This document shows, piece by piece, positions 55,418 through 64,000 of a DNA stretch of 64,000 nucleotides. Every line of letters starts with the position of its first letter. The stretch's first letter is position 1. Source of the DNA: an uncultured Clostridia bacterium (GTDB taxonomy: Bacteria; Bacillota; Clostridia; TANB77; CAG-508); the NCBI GenBank assembly GCA_947581825.1, contig CANPVP010000004.1, forward strand, positions 1 to 64,000, in the 5' to 3' direction. The notes beneath the pieces were generated by a model. It saw only the letters and a list, made by a program, of their open reading frames with translations, searched no databases and was not told where the DNA came from. Made by a program: the position numbers and the translations under genes.

Positions 55418-57064
55418 TTATTTTGCATATTCATTTTTTCCATATATTCCAAGTCTTTCAAGCATTTTGTATATTTTTTCTCCTCCTGGCAACATATATA
55501 TTTCATCTTTATTTAATATTTTTAAAGTTATAACTGCAAGAGCATATATTGCAACTGCTACAAACAAAGCTAAAATAATTGCTATTCTTCCTCCTATTAC
55601 ATTATTTAATATGCTGTATGCAAATAATAAACAAACTGTCATGGCAAAAGTTGCTAAAACAGGTTTTACTATATATTTAATAATTGGCATTTTCAATTTT
55701 ATATTTTTAATAAGCACTATAAATACAATTGCACATGATATTATACAATTTACAACAGTTGCTATCGCTGCTCCTGATGCTCCAAAATTTGGGTTTGGCA
55801 CTAATACTAAATTTAAAACTAACTTTGCTATTAATCCAACAGCTCCTGCTACTGCTGGTACTATAACCTTTCCCATTCCTTGTAAAGCTCCATTTATTGT
55901 TTGATTAATAACTGTAAAAAATACTGTAAATGCTGTTATTTGCAATAAAAGTGTTCCAGCTGTTGCATTTGGAAATAGCAATCTTATTATAGGTTCTGCA
56001 AAAACACATAAACCAATTGTACAAGGAAGGCCTATTAATATAGTAATTAAAATAGAAAAAGTTATTTTATCTGTTGCTGTTTTCATATCTTTTTTTGCTA
56101 AAGCAGATGATACTGCTGGTACTAAAGCTGTTGCAAAAGCTACATTAAATGATAATGGTAACATTGTTAAAGTATCTACTTTTCCGCTTAAAATTCCATA
56201 TTGCATTTTAGCTTCTTGTTCTGTTAAAAATGTTTTTAAACTTCTTACCACTGTAATAGAATCTATATTTTTAGATAATGTAGACATTACTGCACTCAAT
56301 GATATTGGTAATGATACTATTAAAATTCTTTTTACAATTGTTGATATTTTTACCTTTTCTTTAACTTGGGAATTTCTAATTTTATTTCCGATTTCTCCTT
56401 TATACATTCTATATAAAATATATAAATATATAAAGCTTGCAATTGTAGATAGAGTTGTTGCAAGATTAGCACCTGCTGCCATTAAAGTAGTATTAGCAGA
56501 TGATACTGTAAAAATAATTTCTACTATAATTATAGTTAATATTGTTTTAAATACCTGCTCTATTGTTTGTGATTTTGCAGTAGTTGATATTTTTTCTCTT
56601 CCATTAAAATAACCTCTTATAACAGATATTATAGCCACAAAGAAAATTGATGGTGACAAAGAAGCTATTGTAAGTTCAGCTTCTGGTATAGCCAGCATAA
56701 CATTAGCTATGTAATTTGCTCCCAAAAACATTCCTGCACTACATACAAAACCAATTATAGCAAAAATCAGAAAAGCAATTTTAAAAATTCTATATGCTGA
56801 TCTTTCATCCCCAATCGCTAATTTTTCTGATACTAATTTAGAAATAGCATTAGGAACTCCAACAGAAGATATTGTAAGTAGCAAGGCATATATTTGATAT
56901 CCACTTGAATATATGGCATTGCCTACATCTCCAAATCCCTCTTTATTTGTTAAATATAATTTATATACTAACCCTAATAACTTTATGAATATCTGCGATA
57001 TCATTAGAATTAGTACCCCTTTCATAAAATTTTCTTGTTTATTATTAATCTTCTCTTTTTCCAT
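55418..57064 (-). CDS. SpoVB/MurJ-like polysaccharide flippase
   Basis: The 548-residue protein has about fourteen transmembrane helices and the MATE/MOP pattern of the SpoVB group: an N-terminal FMKGVLILMISQIFIKLLGLVYK, VGVPNAISKLVSEKLA and VGLIAKLVLNLVLVPNPNFGASGAAIATV. Members flip lipid-linked peptidoglycan or polysaccharide precursors; SpoVB acts in spore cortex synthesis. The exact substrate cannot be told from the sequence. Confidence 0.88.
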   Translation of the reverse strand: MEKEKINNKQENFMKGVLILMISQIFIKLLGLVYKLYLTNKEGFGDVGNAIYSSGYQIYALLLTISSVGVPNAISKLVSEKLAIGDERSAYRIFKIAFLIFAIIGFVCSAGMFLGANYIANVMLAIPEAELTIASLSPSIFFVAIISVIRGYFNGREKISTTAKSQTIEQVFKTILTIIIVEIIFTVSSANTTLMAAGANLATTLSTIASFIYLYILYRMYKGEIGNKIRNSQVKEKVKISTIVKRILIVSLPISLSAVMSTLSKNIDSITVVRSLKTFLTEQEAKMQYGILSGKVDTLTMLPLSFNVAFATALVPAVSSALAKKDMKTATDKITFSILITILIGLPCTIGLCVFAEPIIRLLFPNATAGTLLLQITAFTVFFTVINQTINGALQGMGKVIVPAVAGAVGLIAKLVLNLVLVPNPNFGASGAAIATVVNCIISCAIVFIVLIKNIKLKMPIIKYIVKPVLATFAMTVCLLFAYSILNNVIGGRIAIILALFVAVAIYALAVITLKILNKDEIYMLPGGEKIYKMLERLGIYGKNEYAK

Positions 57065-57273
57065 ATTTACCTTCCGAACTTTAAATTTATTTCATTTAAT
57101 TTACTATACTTTAATATTATATTTATAAAAAAGATTATATGCAAGCTGAATATGAAATTTAATCGACTTAATTATGTCGATAATTTTGCATTTTTTTGCC
57201 TAAAACTATTGTTTTTTTCTTGATTTTGTAAGATAATATAGGTATATGATTTTTTTATGAAAGTGGTGAAATC

Positions 57274-59655
57274 ATGAAAATATTACAAATACCATTTAAA
57301 TTTTTATTTAAATGGTTAGATAAATTAATAAAGCTTTTAAAAACTGATAGAAATACTTTTTTTACATATATTTTAACTCTACTCACTATTTATGTATTAG
57401 TCGATAGAGTTACTGAATTACTATTAATGTGGTTTACTGGAATTTCTGTTGACTATTGGGGTCCAATTAAATATACATTAGCAATAGCTTGTCCTGTATT
57501 TGCTTTTTTATTTTCAGGTCAATCTATTTATGCAAGCTCTCAATTTATTAAAATAACGTTTGTATACTTATATGCAATTTCTTTATATACTATAGGAATT
57601 TCTATGGCTGTACAATGGATTAACTTTGCATCATGGCTACTTATTTTATCACTTCCTAATTATATCGAAATAGCTACAAACTTTTCATATTTAATTAAAC
57701 CTGCTTTCCAAGCAATTGCTTTATACTTACCTCTAGTTACTTTTTATCCAGTGTTTAAATTTTTATTTACTGGTGTTAACGATAATAAATTATTACGTGA
57801 TTCTATAAATGATTATCAAGGTATTGACTTATCCGATACAAAAGTTGGTACTGGAAAATATTATTGCGAAAACATTATAGGATTAGATAAAACAGATGGT
57901 AAACCTGCATTAATAACAGAAAAAAGACGTTTTGATGCCATGGCTGTTGTTGGTGTTTCTGGTTCTGGTAAGACTTCATTGATTTTTGAACCTATGATTG
58001 CTAGAGATTTAGAAAAAAAATTATTCTTTTTTGAAATTTCTAAAGAAATGGGATTTGCAGCTTTAAAATCTGGCATTGCTAACCTTAATAGACCTTATGA
58101 TAATAAATATTTAAATGACCATTTTTCATTAAATATGATTTCAGCTAATTCTGGAAAAGAAAAACTGTATTCAGCTTATATGGATAAAATGGTATATGGA
58201 AAAAATGAAGAAGGAAAACTTATTTATAGAAATCTTGGTCTAACATATATATCTCCTGATTATGAATCAATTTCACATATGTTAGATGTTGCTAAAAATT
58301 TAAATTTATCAGTAAATCTTATTGATCCATTAAAATCAGATTCTGTTGGATTAAACCCATTTATACATGATGACCCAGTTGATACTGCTGTTGCTATTTC
58401 TACAGTTCTTTATGGTATGTTTGTTTCAACAAAAGCTGATATTGAACTTGCATTTAGAGAACATGCTGCAAGCCAAGCTGTTGAAAATCTTGCAATTTTA
58501 CTAAAAGAAATGTATCCAAGATTGCATGATGGTCTACTTCCTACTCTAGAAGATTTATTAAATATGTTAAATAATTTTGATTTAGCCCAAGAAATGTGTG
58601 AAGAATTAGAAAAAAATCCCGAACTTGCACATAAGCATGCAATTTTACTTTCTTATTTCAAGAAAAACTTTTATAAAGATGGTATCGGTAGAGCCAATAC
58701 TGAAAAATTTGTATATACTGCTGCCACTCAACTAGATACTTTATTAAGAATTGAAGGTGTAAAAAACATTTTATGTAATAGATCTAACAATGTTAATTTT
58801 TCTGATGCTTTAGAAAATGGTGAACTTACTTTCATTTGTACAAGGCGTGGAGATTTAGGTTCTACTATCCATACAGCATTCGGTCTATTTGCAATACTTA
58901 TCATGCAACATGCTGTTCTAAAAAGACCTGGTTCAGAAAACACTAGAATACCTCATTTCTTATACATAGATGAGTTTTCTGATTTTGTCGGTTCAGCAAC
59001 AGAACCACTATTTACACTTTATAGAAAATATAGAGTTGGTTCAATAATTTCTGTTCAAAATTTAGATCAATTAGGTACAAAATCAACTTCTAAGCATAGG
59101 CAAACAATATTAGCAAACTGTGCTACTAAAGTTACTTTTGGAAACAACTCACCAGAGGATAACGAATGGTGGACAAAAGAATTCTTAGATAAAAGAGAAT
59201 GGGCTTTCACCTTTGCATATAATACAGATAAAGTTGAATACGATCCAAAATTCAATAATCCTGTTTGGAAATGGAAACCTAACTTCGAAGCTGGAAAAAT
59301 TCAAGCTATTAAGTTTAAAAATTGTGCTTATAAGATAAAAGACTTAAAAGGTAAAAACAAGATTGGTGTTGCTAGATTAGATTTCTTAGATGAAAAATAT
59401 AAAGTTGCAAAAAAAATAAAATCATACAACTTTGCTAAGTTTACAAATGGTATCGGTCTTCCTGATGACGAAGATTCTTCTAAATCACCTAGAAGAAAGC
59501 CAAAGTTCGATTATCAACATGTGCAATTTGATGTTGCAGAAAACGGAGATATTGATCCAATAAAATATAATTCTTCATCATTCTTTAATGATCCTACTTC
59601 TTTATCATTCTACACAAGTAAAAACAAGAAGAAAAAACAAGAAGATGAAGAATAA
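57274..59655 (+). CDS. TraG/VirD4-like conjugative coupling ATPase, orphan
   Basis: The 793-residue protein has several N-terminal transmembrane helices (within about 30-170), the Walker A GVSGSGKTSL near residue 227 and a Walker B-like LYIDEFSDF near 564 inside a TraM-recognition (TraG/TraD C-terminal) domain with SIISVQNLDQLG. The C-terminus is Lys/Ser-rich. Coupling proteins deliver relaxase-DNA to type IV secretion channels. No relaxase, VirB4 or integrase is adjacent; only the convergent replication-relaxation-like gene is. Confidence 0.85.
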   Translation: MKILQIPFKFLFKWLDKLIKLLKTDRNTFFTYILTLLTIYVLVDRVTELLLMWFTGISVDYWGPIKYTLAIACPVFAFLFSGQSIYASSQFIKITFVYLYAISLYTIGISMAVQWINFASWLLILSLPNYIEIATNFSYLIKPAFQAIALYLPLVTFYPVFKFLFTGVNDNKLLRDSINDYQGIDLSDTKVGTGKYYCENIIGLDKTDGKPALITEKRRFDAMAVVGVSGSGKTSLIFEPMIARDLEKKLFFFEISKEMGFAALKSGIANLNRPYDNKYLNDHFSLNMISANSGKEKLYSAYMDKMVYGKNEEGKLIYRNLGLTYISPDYESISHMLDVAKNLNLSVNLIDPLKSDSVGLNPFIHDDPVDTAVAISTVLYGMFVSTKADIELAFREHAASQAVENLAILLKEMYPRLHDGLLPTLEDLLNMLNNFDLAQEMCEELEKNPELAHKHAILLSYFKKNFYKDGIGRANTEKFVYTAATQLDTLLRIEGVKNILCNRSNNVNFSDALENGELTFICTRRGDLGSTIHTAFGLFAILIMQHAVLKRPGSENTRIPHFLYIDEFSDFVGSATEPLFTLYRKYRVGSIISVQNLDQLGTKSTSKHRQTILANCATKVTFGNNSPEDNEWWTKEFLDKREWAFTFAYNTDKVEYDPKFNNPVWKWKPNFEAGKIQAIKFKNCAYKIKDLKGKNKIGVARLDFLDEKYKVAKKIKSYNFAKFTNGIGLPDDEDSSKSPRRKPKFDYQHVQFDVAENGDIDPIKYNSSSFFNDPTSLSFYTSKNKKKKQEDEE

Positions 59656-59660
59656 AAAAC

Positions 59661-59694
59661 AAAAAAACTATTGCAATATTGCAATAGTTTTTTT
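59661..59694. terminator. Bidirectional terminator between convergent genes
   Basis: AAAAAAACTATTGCAAT / ATTGCAATAGTTTTTTT is a perfect 17-base inverted repeat without a loop spacer, with A- and T-runs at its ends. Confidence 0.9.
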
Positions 59695-59695
59695 G

Positions 59696-60640
59696 TTATT
59701 CTTTATCTAATAGTTTAATTTCGACCTCTTCTGTTTTGTATTTTTTAGTTTCTTCATCTATATAAAATTCTGATAATGTACTCTTCAAAGAATCTCTGTT
59801 TTGTTTCAAATCTGTAGTAAAGTATAATTTTATTTGAGGAATCTCTAATTTGTTTACTATTATTTGTTTAAATAGTTCTGCTGTGTGTTTTTCATCTTCG
59901 CAAACAAAAACTAATTGTGGCATACTTTTAAAATTTGAATCCAATGGTTGAAAATTATTATAAAAGTCTTGATAAAATTTAATCTTTTCTATCGCTCTTT
60001 TCTCCCATCCTTCTTCTCTCCTAACTACTTCAAAAATAAACTCTATTGATTTATTTGCCTTTGTTAACTTAACTGTTCCTCCTGTTGGTTTAAAAACTTT
60101 ATTTAATGATTTCGCTTTTATGCTTGGCTTAACAACATACGAATCATATGCTTTTACTTTTCTCATATATGCTATTATAATTTGATTTCCTGCTAGTCTT
60201 TTCTTTATCATATATACTGGTTTGGTATTATCTGTAGGTTGCCAATTACATTCCCCACCTCTAGAATTTAATAAATATTTTCCCATTTTCTCTAAACAAT
60301 ATATTCTATATATTCCTTTACCTTCTTCTGAATTAAAATAATATCTTGTTAGAATTTTACTTTTAACTAGTTGATCCAATTTTACGTTCAATTTGTCTTG
60401 ATTTTTATATTCTATTCCTTTATAGTCCAATATTTGGCATAATTGCCTTGATGTAATAAATTCAAATTCATTAACAATTTCTAAAATTGAAAAATGTAAT
60501 TCATTTAAATGTCCCATATTTATTTTATGAATTATTTGATTCATTGAAACATAGTTATCTCGCCCGTCAAAAGTTTTTATCTCTCCTTCTCTAACTGCAA
60601 AAGGTGAACTTGTTGCTATTATCTCACTATCTTTTATCAT
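59696..60640 (-). CDS. Replication-relaxation-like protein
   Basis: The 314-residue protein begins with a winged-helix region (about 45-110: HFSILEIVNEFEFITSRQLCQIL) followed by a mixed domain with VVRREEGWEKRAIEKIKFYQ and QLVFVCEDEKHTAELF. This resembles the replication-relaxation family of plasmid and conjugative elements; the call is by pattern and moderate. It is convergent with the TraG-like gene and shares its terminator, so the two may be one mobilisation remnant. Confidence 0.6.
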   Translation of the reverse strand: MIKDSEIIATSSPFAVREGEIKTFDGRDNYVSMNQIIHKINMGHLNELHFSILEIVNEFEFITSRQLCQILDYKGIEYKNQDKLNVKLDQLVKSKILTRYYFNSEEGKGIYRIYCLEKMGKYLLNSRGGECNWQPTDNTKPVYMIKKRLAGNQIIIAYMRKVKAYDSYVVKPSIKAKSLNKVFKPTGGTVKLTKANKSIEFIFEVVRREEGWEKRAIEKIKFYQDFYNNFQPLDSNFKSMPQLVFVCEDEKHTAELFKQIIVNKLEIPQIKLYFTTDLKQNRDSLKSTLSEFYIDEETKKYKTEEVEIKLLDKE

Positions 60641-60657
60641 ATTTCTCTCCTTCTTTT

Positions 60658-61497
60658 TTATTCTAATATATAATTTTCCTTATAGTTTTTTTCATCTATA
60701 AGTGTTAATTTTATTTTTTTCTTTTCAGGAATTATTTTTTTTATATATACATCAACTTGTTGCCCATATTTAAAATTTCTTGTATATTCTGCCATTCCTA
60801 CTAAATTGGGTTGCAATTCTATAAATATGCCATTCTTTGCCTTTTCTGTCTCTCTTATAATTCCTTTTACTATCATTCCTTCTTTAAATTTACTTGCATT
60901 TTCTTCCCATGTTCCCAACAATTCTTTATATGTTAGCAATATTCGTTCTTTCTGTTTATCTATATGTTTTATCATTACATTGATTTTATCTTCCACTTTT
61001 AGTCTCTCTGCTGGGCTTTTAATTCTAGCTACAGAAATATCTTCTATTCTAAGAAGTCCTACTACCCCACCGCCGATTTCAACAAAAGCTCCATAAGGTC
61101 TAATATTTTTTACAATTCCTTTTACTACTTGTCCTTCTTGAAGCTCATTTATTGCCCAATCTAAAGCCTCTCTACCTACATCTTTTCTTGATAGAATAAC
61201 TATACCTTCTTTATCTATATCTTTCACTTTAAATTGAACATATTTATTTACTTTACTCATACAAATATTAGGTTTGGGAAATCCAGTTTCTTCTATATTC
61301 ATAGCTTCAACTTCTTCTCTAGGAATTATTCCCTTCAAATTGTTGTTAAAGTTTACATGTAAGTTGTAATTTGAATCACATGTTATTACTTTTCCAGTTA
61401 TTATTCTTCCGTCTTCCATTGCTTTTTCAACGTCATCTTCTGTTGTATGAAAATCTTCTTTTTGCCAACCTTCTGGAATAAATTTTTGATATTCCAT
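60658..61497 (-). CDS. S1-domain RNA-binding protein
   Basis: ATG 61497 (MEYQKFIPEGW) is behind AAAGGAG; an upstream in-frame ATG at 61551 would add a basic tail and is less likely. The 279-residue protein contains three S1-like repeats: about 30-80, 125-195 (GQVVKGIVKNIRPYGAFVEIGG) and 210-270 (GMIVKGIIRETEKAKNGIFI). It resembles truncated ribosomal protein S1 of Firmicutes; its role is probably in translation or mRNA binding. Confidence 0.85.
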   Translation of the reverse strand: MEYQKFIPEGWQKEDFHTTEDDVEKAMEDGRIITGKVITCDSNYNLHVNFNNNLKGIIPREEVEAMNIEETGFPKPNICMSKVNKYVQFKVKDIDKEGIVILSRKDVGREALDWAINELQEGQVVKGIVKNIRPYGAFVEIGGGVVGLLRIEDISVARIKSPAERLKVEDKINVMIKHIDKQKERILLTYKELLGTWEENASKFKEGMIVKGIIRETEKAKNGIFIELQPNLVGMAEYTRNFKYGQQVDVYIKKIIPEKKKIKLTLIDEKNYKENYILE

Positions 61498-61553
61498 CTG
61501 TTTTCTCCTTTTTCTTTTGTGTTTTTTTATATTATATAGACTTTTTTTCAAAA

Positions 61554-62282
61554 TTACAATATATTTAGTGAATTTAATTCTTGCTTAGTCAAATATCTCC
61601 ACTCTCCTATTTTCATGTTCTTCACTGTTATATTTCCTATTTTACTTCTATGAAGTGCCAAAACTTTTTTATTTATCGCTTCGCACATTTTTCTTACTTG
61701 CCTATTTTTGCCTTCGTGTATTGTAATTTCTAGTCTTGATATATTCTTTTCTATATCTGTTTTTAATATTTTAACCTTTGCTTCTTTTGTAACATAATTT
61801 TCTATTCTTACTCCGTTTTCTAATTCTTTTACTTCCTCATCCTTAATAATACCTTTTACAGTTACTGTATACGTTTTCGTTATTTCATGTTTAGGATGTG
61901 TAATTTTATAAACAAAGTCTCCATCATCTGTTAAAATTAGTGCTCCTGAAGTGTACATATCCAATCTTCCTACTGGAACAATTCTTTTTTTGATATTCTT
62001 TATTAAATCTAAAACAGTTGGTCTATCAAATTGATCTTTAACTGTTGTTACATATCCTATTGGTTTATTTACAATAATATATATGTGTGATTTTTCTTCA
62101 TCTATTTCCACTAATTTGTTTTCAAAAAATATTTTATCTTGCTTAGGATTTATTTTTGTTCCCAATTCTGTTATTATAACATTATTTACTTTAACTTTGC
62201 CTTCTAGAATATATTCTTCACATTTTCTTCTTGAAGCAATTCCAGCTTCAGCTAGAAATTTTTGTAATCGAATCTCTTCCAT
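61554..62282 (-). CDS. rluB: Pseudouridine synthase RluB/RsuA family
   Basis: The 242-residue protein has an N-terminal S4 RNA-binding domain (RLQKFLAEAGIASRRKCEEYI) and the synthase domain with VPVGRLDMYTSGALILTDDG (catalytic Asp) and EGKNRQVRKMCEA. It modifies 23S rRNA (RluB) or 16S rRNA (RsuA); the GRLD context and the Firmicute setting favour RluB. Confidence 0.9.
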   Translation of the reverse strand: MEEIRLQKFLAEAGIASRRKCEEYILEGKVKVNNVIITELGTKINPKQDKIFFENKLVEIDEEKSHIYIIVNKPIGYVTTVKDQFDRPTVLDLIKNIKKRIVPVGRLDMYTSGALILTDDGDFVYKITHPKHEITKTYTVTVKGIIKDEEVKELENGVRIENYVTKEAKVKILKTDIEKNISRLEITIHEGKNRQVRKMCEAINKKVLALHRSKIGNITVKNMKIGEWRYLTKQELNSLNIL

Positions 62283-62301
62283 TTCGCTCCCTCTTATATT
62301 T

Positions 62302-63237
62302 TTAATCTGTTATTTTTCTATTCTCCAATTCTTTTAATACATTTTCAAATTCAACTGGTAACTCTGCTTCAAGTATCATTTTTTCACTTGTTATAGGGTG
62401 CATAAATTCTAATTTTTTTGCATGCAATAATTGTCCTATAATTCCAAATTCATTCTTACCATTTGAATAAGTATAATCTCCAATAACTGGATATCCTATT
62501 TCAGATAAATGTACTCTAATTTGATGCGTTCTACCTGTATCTATTTTTATTTCTAATAAAGTATATTTATCATATCTTTGCAGTACTTTAAAATGCGTTA
62601 TTGCTTCTTTTCCTTGTTTTGTTACTGCCATTTTTTTTCTGTCTTTTGTACTTCTTCCTATTGGCATATTTATTGTTGCTTCATTTTCTTTGATAATCCC
62701 TCTAACTAGAGCTATATATGTCTTCTTAACTTTTCTATCTTTTATTTGTTCACTCATATTAATATGTGCTTTATCATTTTTTGCAATTATTAATAACCCT
62801 GAGGTATCTTTATCTAATCTATGAACTATTCCTGGCCTGATTTCTCCTCCTATACCTGATAAAGAATCTTTACATATATTCATAATTGCATTAACTATAG
62901 TACCATCAGGATTGCCATTTGCAGGATGAACTACAATTCCTTTAGGTTTGTTTATTACTATTATATCTTTATCCTCATATATAATTTCTAAAGGTATATC
63001 TTGTGCTTTTAAATCAATTTCCTGTGCTTCTTCTTCCTCAATTTCAATAATATCGTTTAAACATACCTTATATGATGCTTTCTGCCTTTTTCCATTAACT
63101 AGTACTTTATCTTTTTCTAATAATCTTTGAATAGCTGTTCTAGATAATTCTGTATTTAAGATTGAAATTACTTTGTCTAATCTTATATTTATATTCTTTT
63201 CGTCAATACAATATTTATTCACCTTAATATTCCTCAT
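62302..63237 (-). CDS. rluD: Pseudouridine synthase RluD family
   Basis: The 311-residue protein has an S4 domain (about 14-75: RLDKVISILNTELSRTAIQRLLEK) and the RluA-type synthase domain with GIVHRLDKDTSGLLIIAKN (catalytic Asp) and RTHQIRVHLSEIGYPVIGD. It modifies helix 69 of 23S rRNA in RluD. Its ATG overlaps the lspA end by four bases; the lspA-rluD pair is a common coupled unit. Confidence 0.93.
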   Translation of the reverse strand: MRNIKVNKYCIDEKNINIRLDKVISILNTELSRTAIQRLLEKDKVLVNGKRQKASYKVCLNDIIEIEEEEAQEIDLKAQDIPLEIIYEDKDIIVINKPKGIVVHPANGNPDGTIVNAIMNICKDSLSGIGGEIRPGIVHRLDKDTSGLLIIAKNDKAHINMSEQIKDRKVKKTYIALVRGIIKENEATINMPIGRSTKDRKKMAVTKQGKEAITHFKVLQRYDKYTLLEIKIDTGRTHQIRVHLSEIGYPVIGDYTYSNGKNEFGIIGQLLHAKKLEFMHPITSEKMILEAELPVEFENVLKELENRKITD

Positions 63238-63749
63238 TTCGTACCCTGTTTTTCCTTATTCATGTTTAATTCCTCTTTTGCTTTTGCCACCAATGCAAAT
63301 ACTAGAAGAAACCAACTTACCACTAAGAATATATCTGCTAAGTTACATCTTGGATAACTAGGTATTATCAATAAGTTAATAAAATCTACTACATATCCTC
63401 TAAAAATTCTATCAATTAAATTGCTTAAGCCTCCTGCTACAGCTGTACTGAGTAAAAACATAGTTTTTGGTCCGATTTTTTCTCTTTGCATTATCATAAA
63501 TCTAATTATTATTGCAATAACAATAATATTAGAACCTATTATTAGCATTTTGCTATCTCCTTGTGCAATTCCAAAAGCTATCCCTGTATTTTCTAAATAG
63601 CTAAAACTTAATACGTTTTTTATAATTACTTGCTCTTTTTCTTTTGTAAACCTTATTGCATATAATTTAGTTAATTGTTCTACAATTATTAATACAATTA
63701 TTAATGTTAAAACTCTTACAAATCTGTTAGATGTTTTCTCTTTTTTCAT
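63234..63749 (-). CDS. lspA: Lipoprotein signal peptidase
   Basis: The 171-residue membrane protein has four transmembrane helices and the catalytic aspartate motifs GGLSNLIDRIFRGYVVDF and FNLADIF-like CNLADIFLV. It removes prolipoprotein signal peptides. AAGGAG precedes ATG 63749. Confidence 0.95.
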   Translation of the reverse strand: MKKEKTSNRFVRVLTLIIVLIIVEQLTKLYAIRFTKEKEQVIIKNVLSFSYLENTGIAFGIAQGDSKMLIIGSNIIVIAIIIRFMIMQREKIGPKTMFLLSTAVAGGLSNLIDRIFRGYVVDFINLLIIPSYPRCNLADIFLVVSWFLLVFALVAKAKEELNMNKEKQGTK

Positions 63750-63767
63750 TTTTGGCTCCTTAACACA

Positions 63768-64000
63768 TTACTTTTTAGATTTTTCTAACTTTCTCTCGTA
63801 TATAACAAAAGAAGCATCTGAATATATTTCATTGTAATTATCATCATCTTCTAAATCTGAATTCAAATCACTATCTTTATATAGTATAACATGCGTAATT
63901 CCATATTTCTCAAACATTTCTTCATAATCTGCATGTTCATATTCTGTATCTATAAAATCTCTAAAAATATCTCTATCACCATTAAATTCTGGAGAATATA
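63768..64000 (-). CDS. C-terminal end of a membrane glycosyltransferase-like or similar protein, cut by window edge
   Basis: A minus-strand frame enters from the right edge and stops with TAA at 63768-63770, giving about 77 residues. The pattern YSPEFNGDRDIFRDFI, YGITHVILYKDS and SDASFVIYERK resembles the soluble C-terminus of polytopic glycosyltransferases of the GT39/ArnT type. The identity is uncertain because the membrane part lies outside the window. It lies 18 bases upstream of lspA in transcription order. Confidence 0.6.
   Translation of the reverse strand, partial: YSPEFNGDRDIFRDFIDTEYEHADYEEMFEKYGITHVILYKDSDLNSDLEDDDNYNEIYSDASFVIYERKLEKSKK

Noticed and set aside
57160..57180. Palindrome TCGACTTAATTATGTCGA upstream of the TraG-like gene as an operator
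   Set aside because: Imperfect palindrome with no supporting context; the promoter position could not be fixed.

Overview
The window reads as a chromosomal segment of a very AT-rich, endospore-forming Firmicute, most likely an anaerobic member of the Clostridia. The basis is strong Shine-Dalgarno sequences, AGA-dominated arginine usage, and a sporulation set: sleB, ytfJ/gerW, spoVS, spoIVFB with an M23 partner, spoIIQ, spoIID, and spoIIAA-spoIIAB-sigF. Most genes lie on the minus strand and almost all are housekeeping.

Layout. 1-4.3 kb: coiled-coil protein cut by the left edge, SleB, formate-THF ligase, divergent PAP2. 4.4-10.3 kb: xseB-xseA-nusB, two Asp23-family proteins, hemW, whiA, prmC. 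10.4-14.5 kb: S41 protease and the FtsE-FtsX-M23 hydrolase set. 14.7-17.4 kb: split transketolase with a PHP gene between the halves. 17.6-20.0 kb: Bax1-I protein, a membrane-anchored HExxH protein and a GC-richer foreign gene. 20.1-25.7 kb: ytfJ, DUF2953, scpA, recX, recA, a solute-binding protein, spoVS. 25.9-34 kb: ymdB, spoIVFB/M23, RNase E/G, pth, a glutamine synthetase family protein, an HD protein and a second foreign gene. 34-39.9 kb: spoIIQ, spoIID, sigF, spoIIAB, spoIIAA, recG. 40-46.3 kb: an unknown alpha-helical protein, an MBL protein, asnS, a lone tRNA-Gly and a small phage-like group (RusA). 46.5-50.6 kb (plus strand): tsaE-tsaB-rimI and a Lon-type protease. 50.7-55.3 kb: rplS-trmD-rimM-khpA-rpsP-ffh-ylxM and HU. 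55.4-64 kb: SpoVB-like flippase, an orphan TraG/VirD4 ATPase facing a replication-relaxation-like protein, an S1 protein, two pseudouridine synthases, lspA and the end of a further gene.

Most notable observation. Two conserved genes, hemW and spoIID, each carry one extra C that breaks the frame. In both, the extra C turns a conserved glycine codon GGN into a zero-frame CGGN (CGGT in hemW, CGGA in spoIID). A scan by eye of the other AT-rich genes found no other in-frame CGG codon. The only tRNA in the window is a stand-alone tRNA-Gly whose anticodon UCC is followed by G37 instead of the usual A37, with a mismatched anticodon stem. The four bases U34-C35-C36-G37 are complementary to CGGA (and to CGGT by wobble). 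I propose that this tRNA reads CGGN as one glycine, giving +1 recoding of hemW and spoIID. This is inference; sequencing error or gene decay are the alternatives. One foreign gene at 33.5 kb uses CGG twice as an apparent ordinary arginine codon, which is a caution.

Other points: two GC-richer single-gene cassettes with their own promoters and terminators, a dispersed two-hairpin repeat (about 112 nt, with a half copy), spoIID fused to the spoIIA operon behind a Spo0A box, and a ribosomal protein L19 with a charged C-terminal tail.
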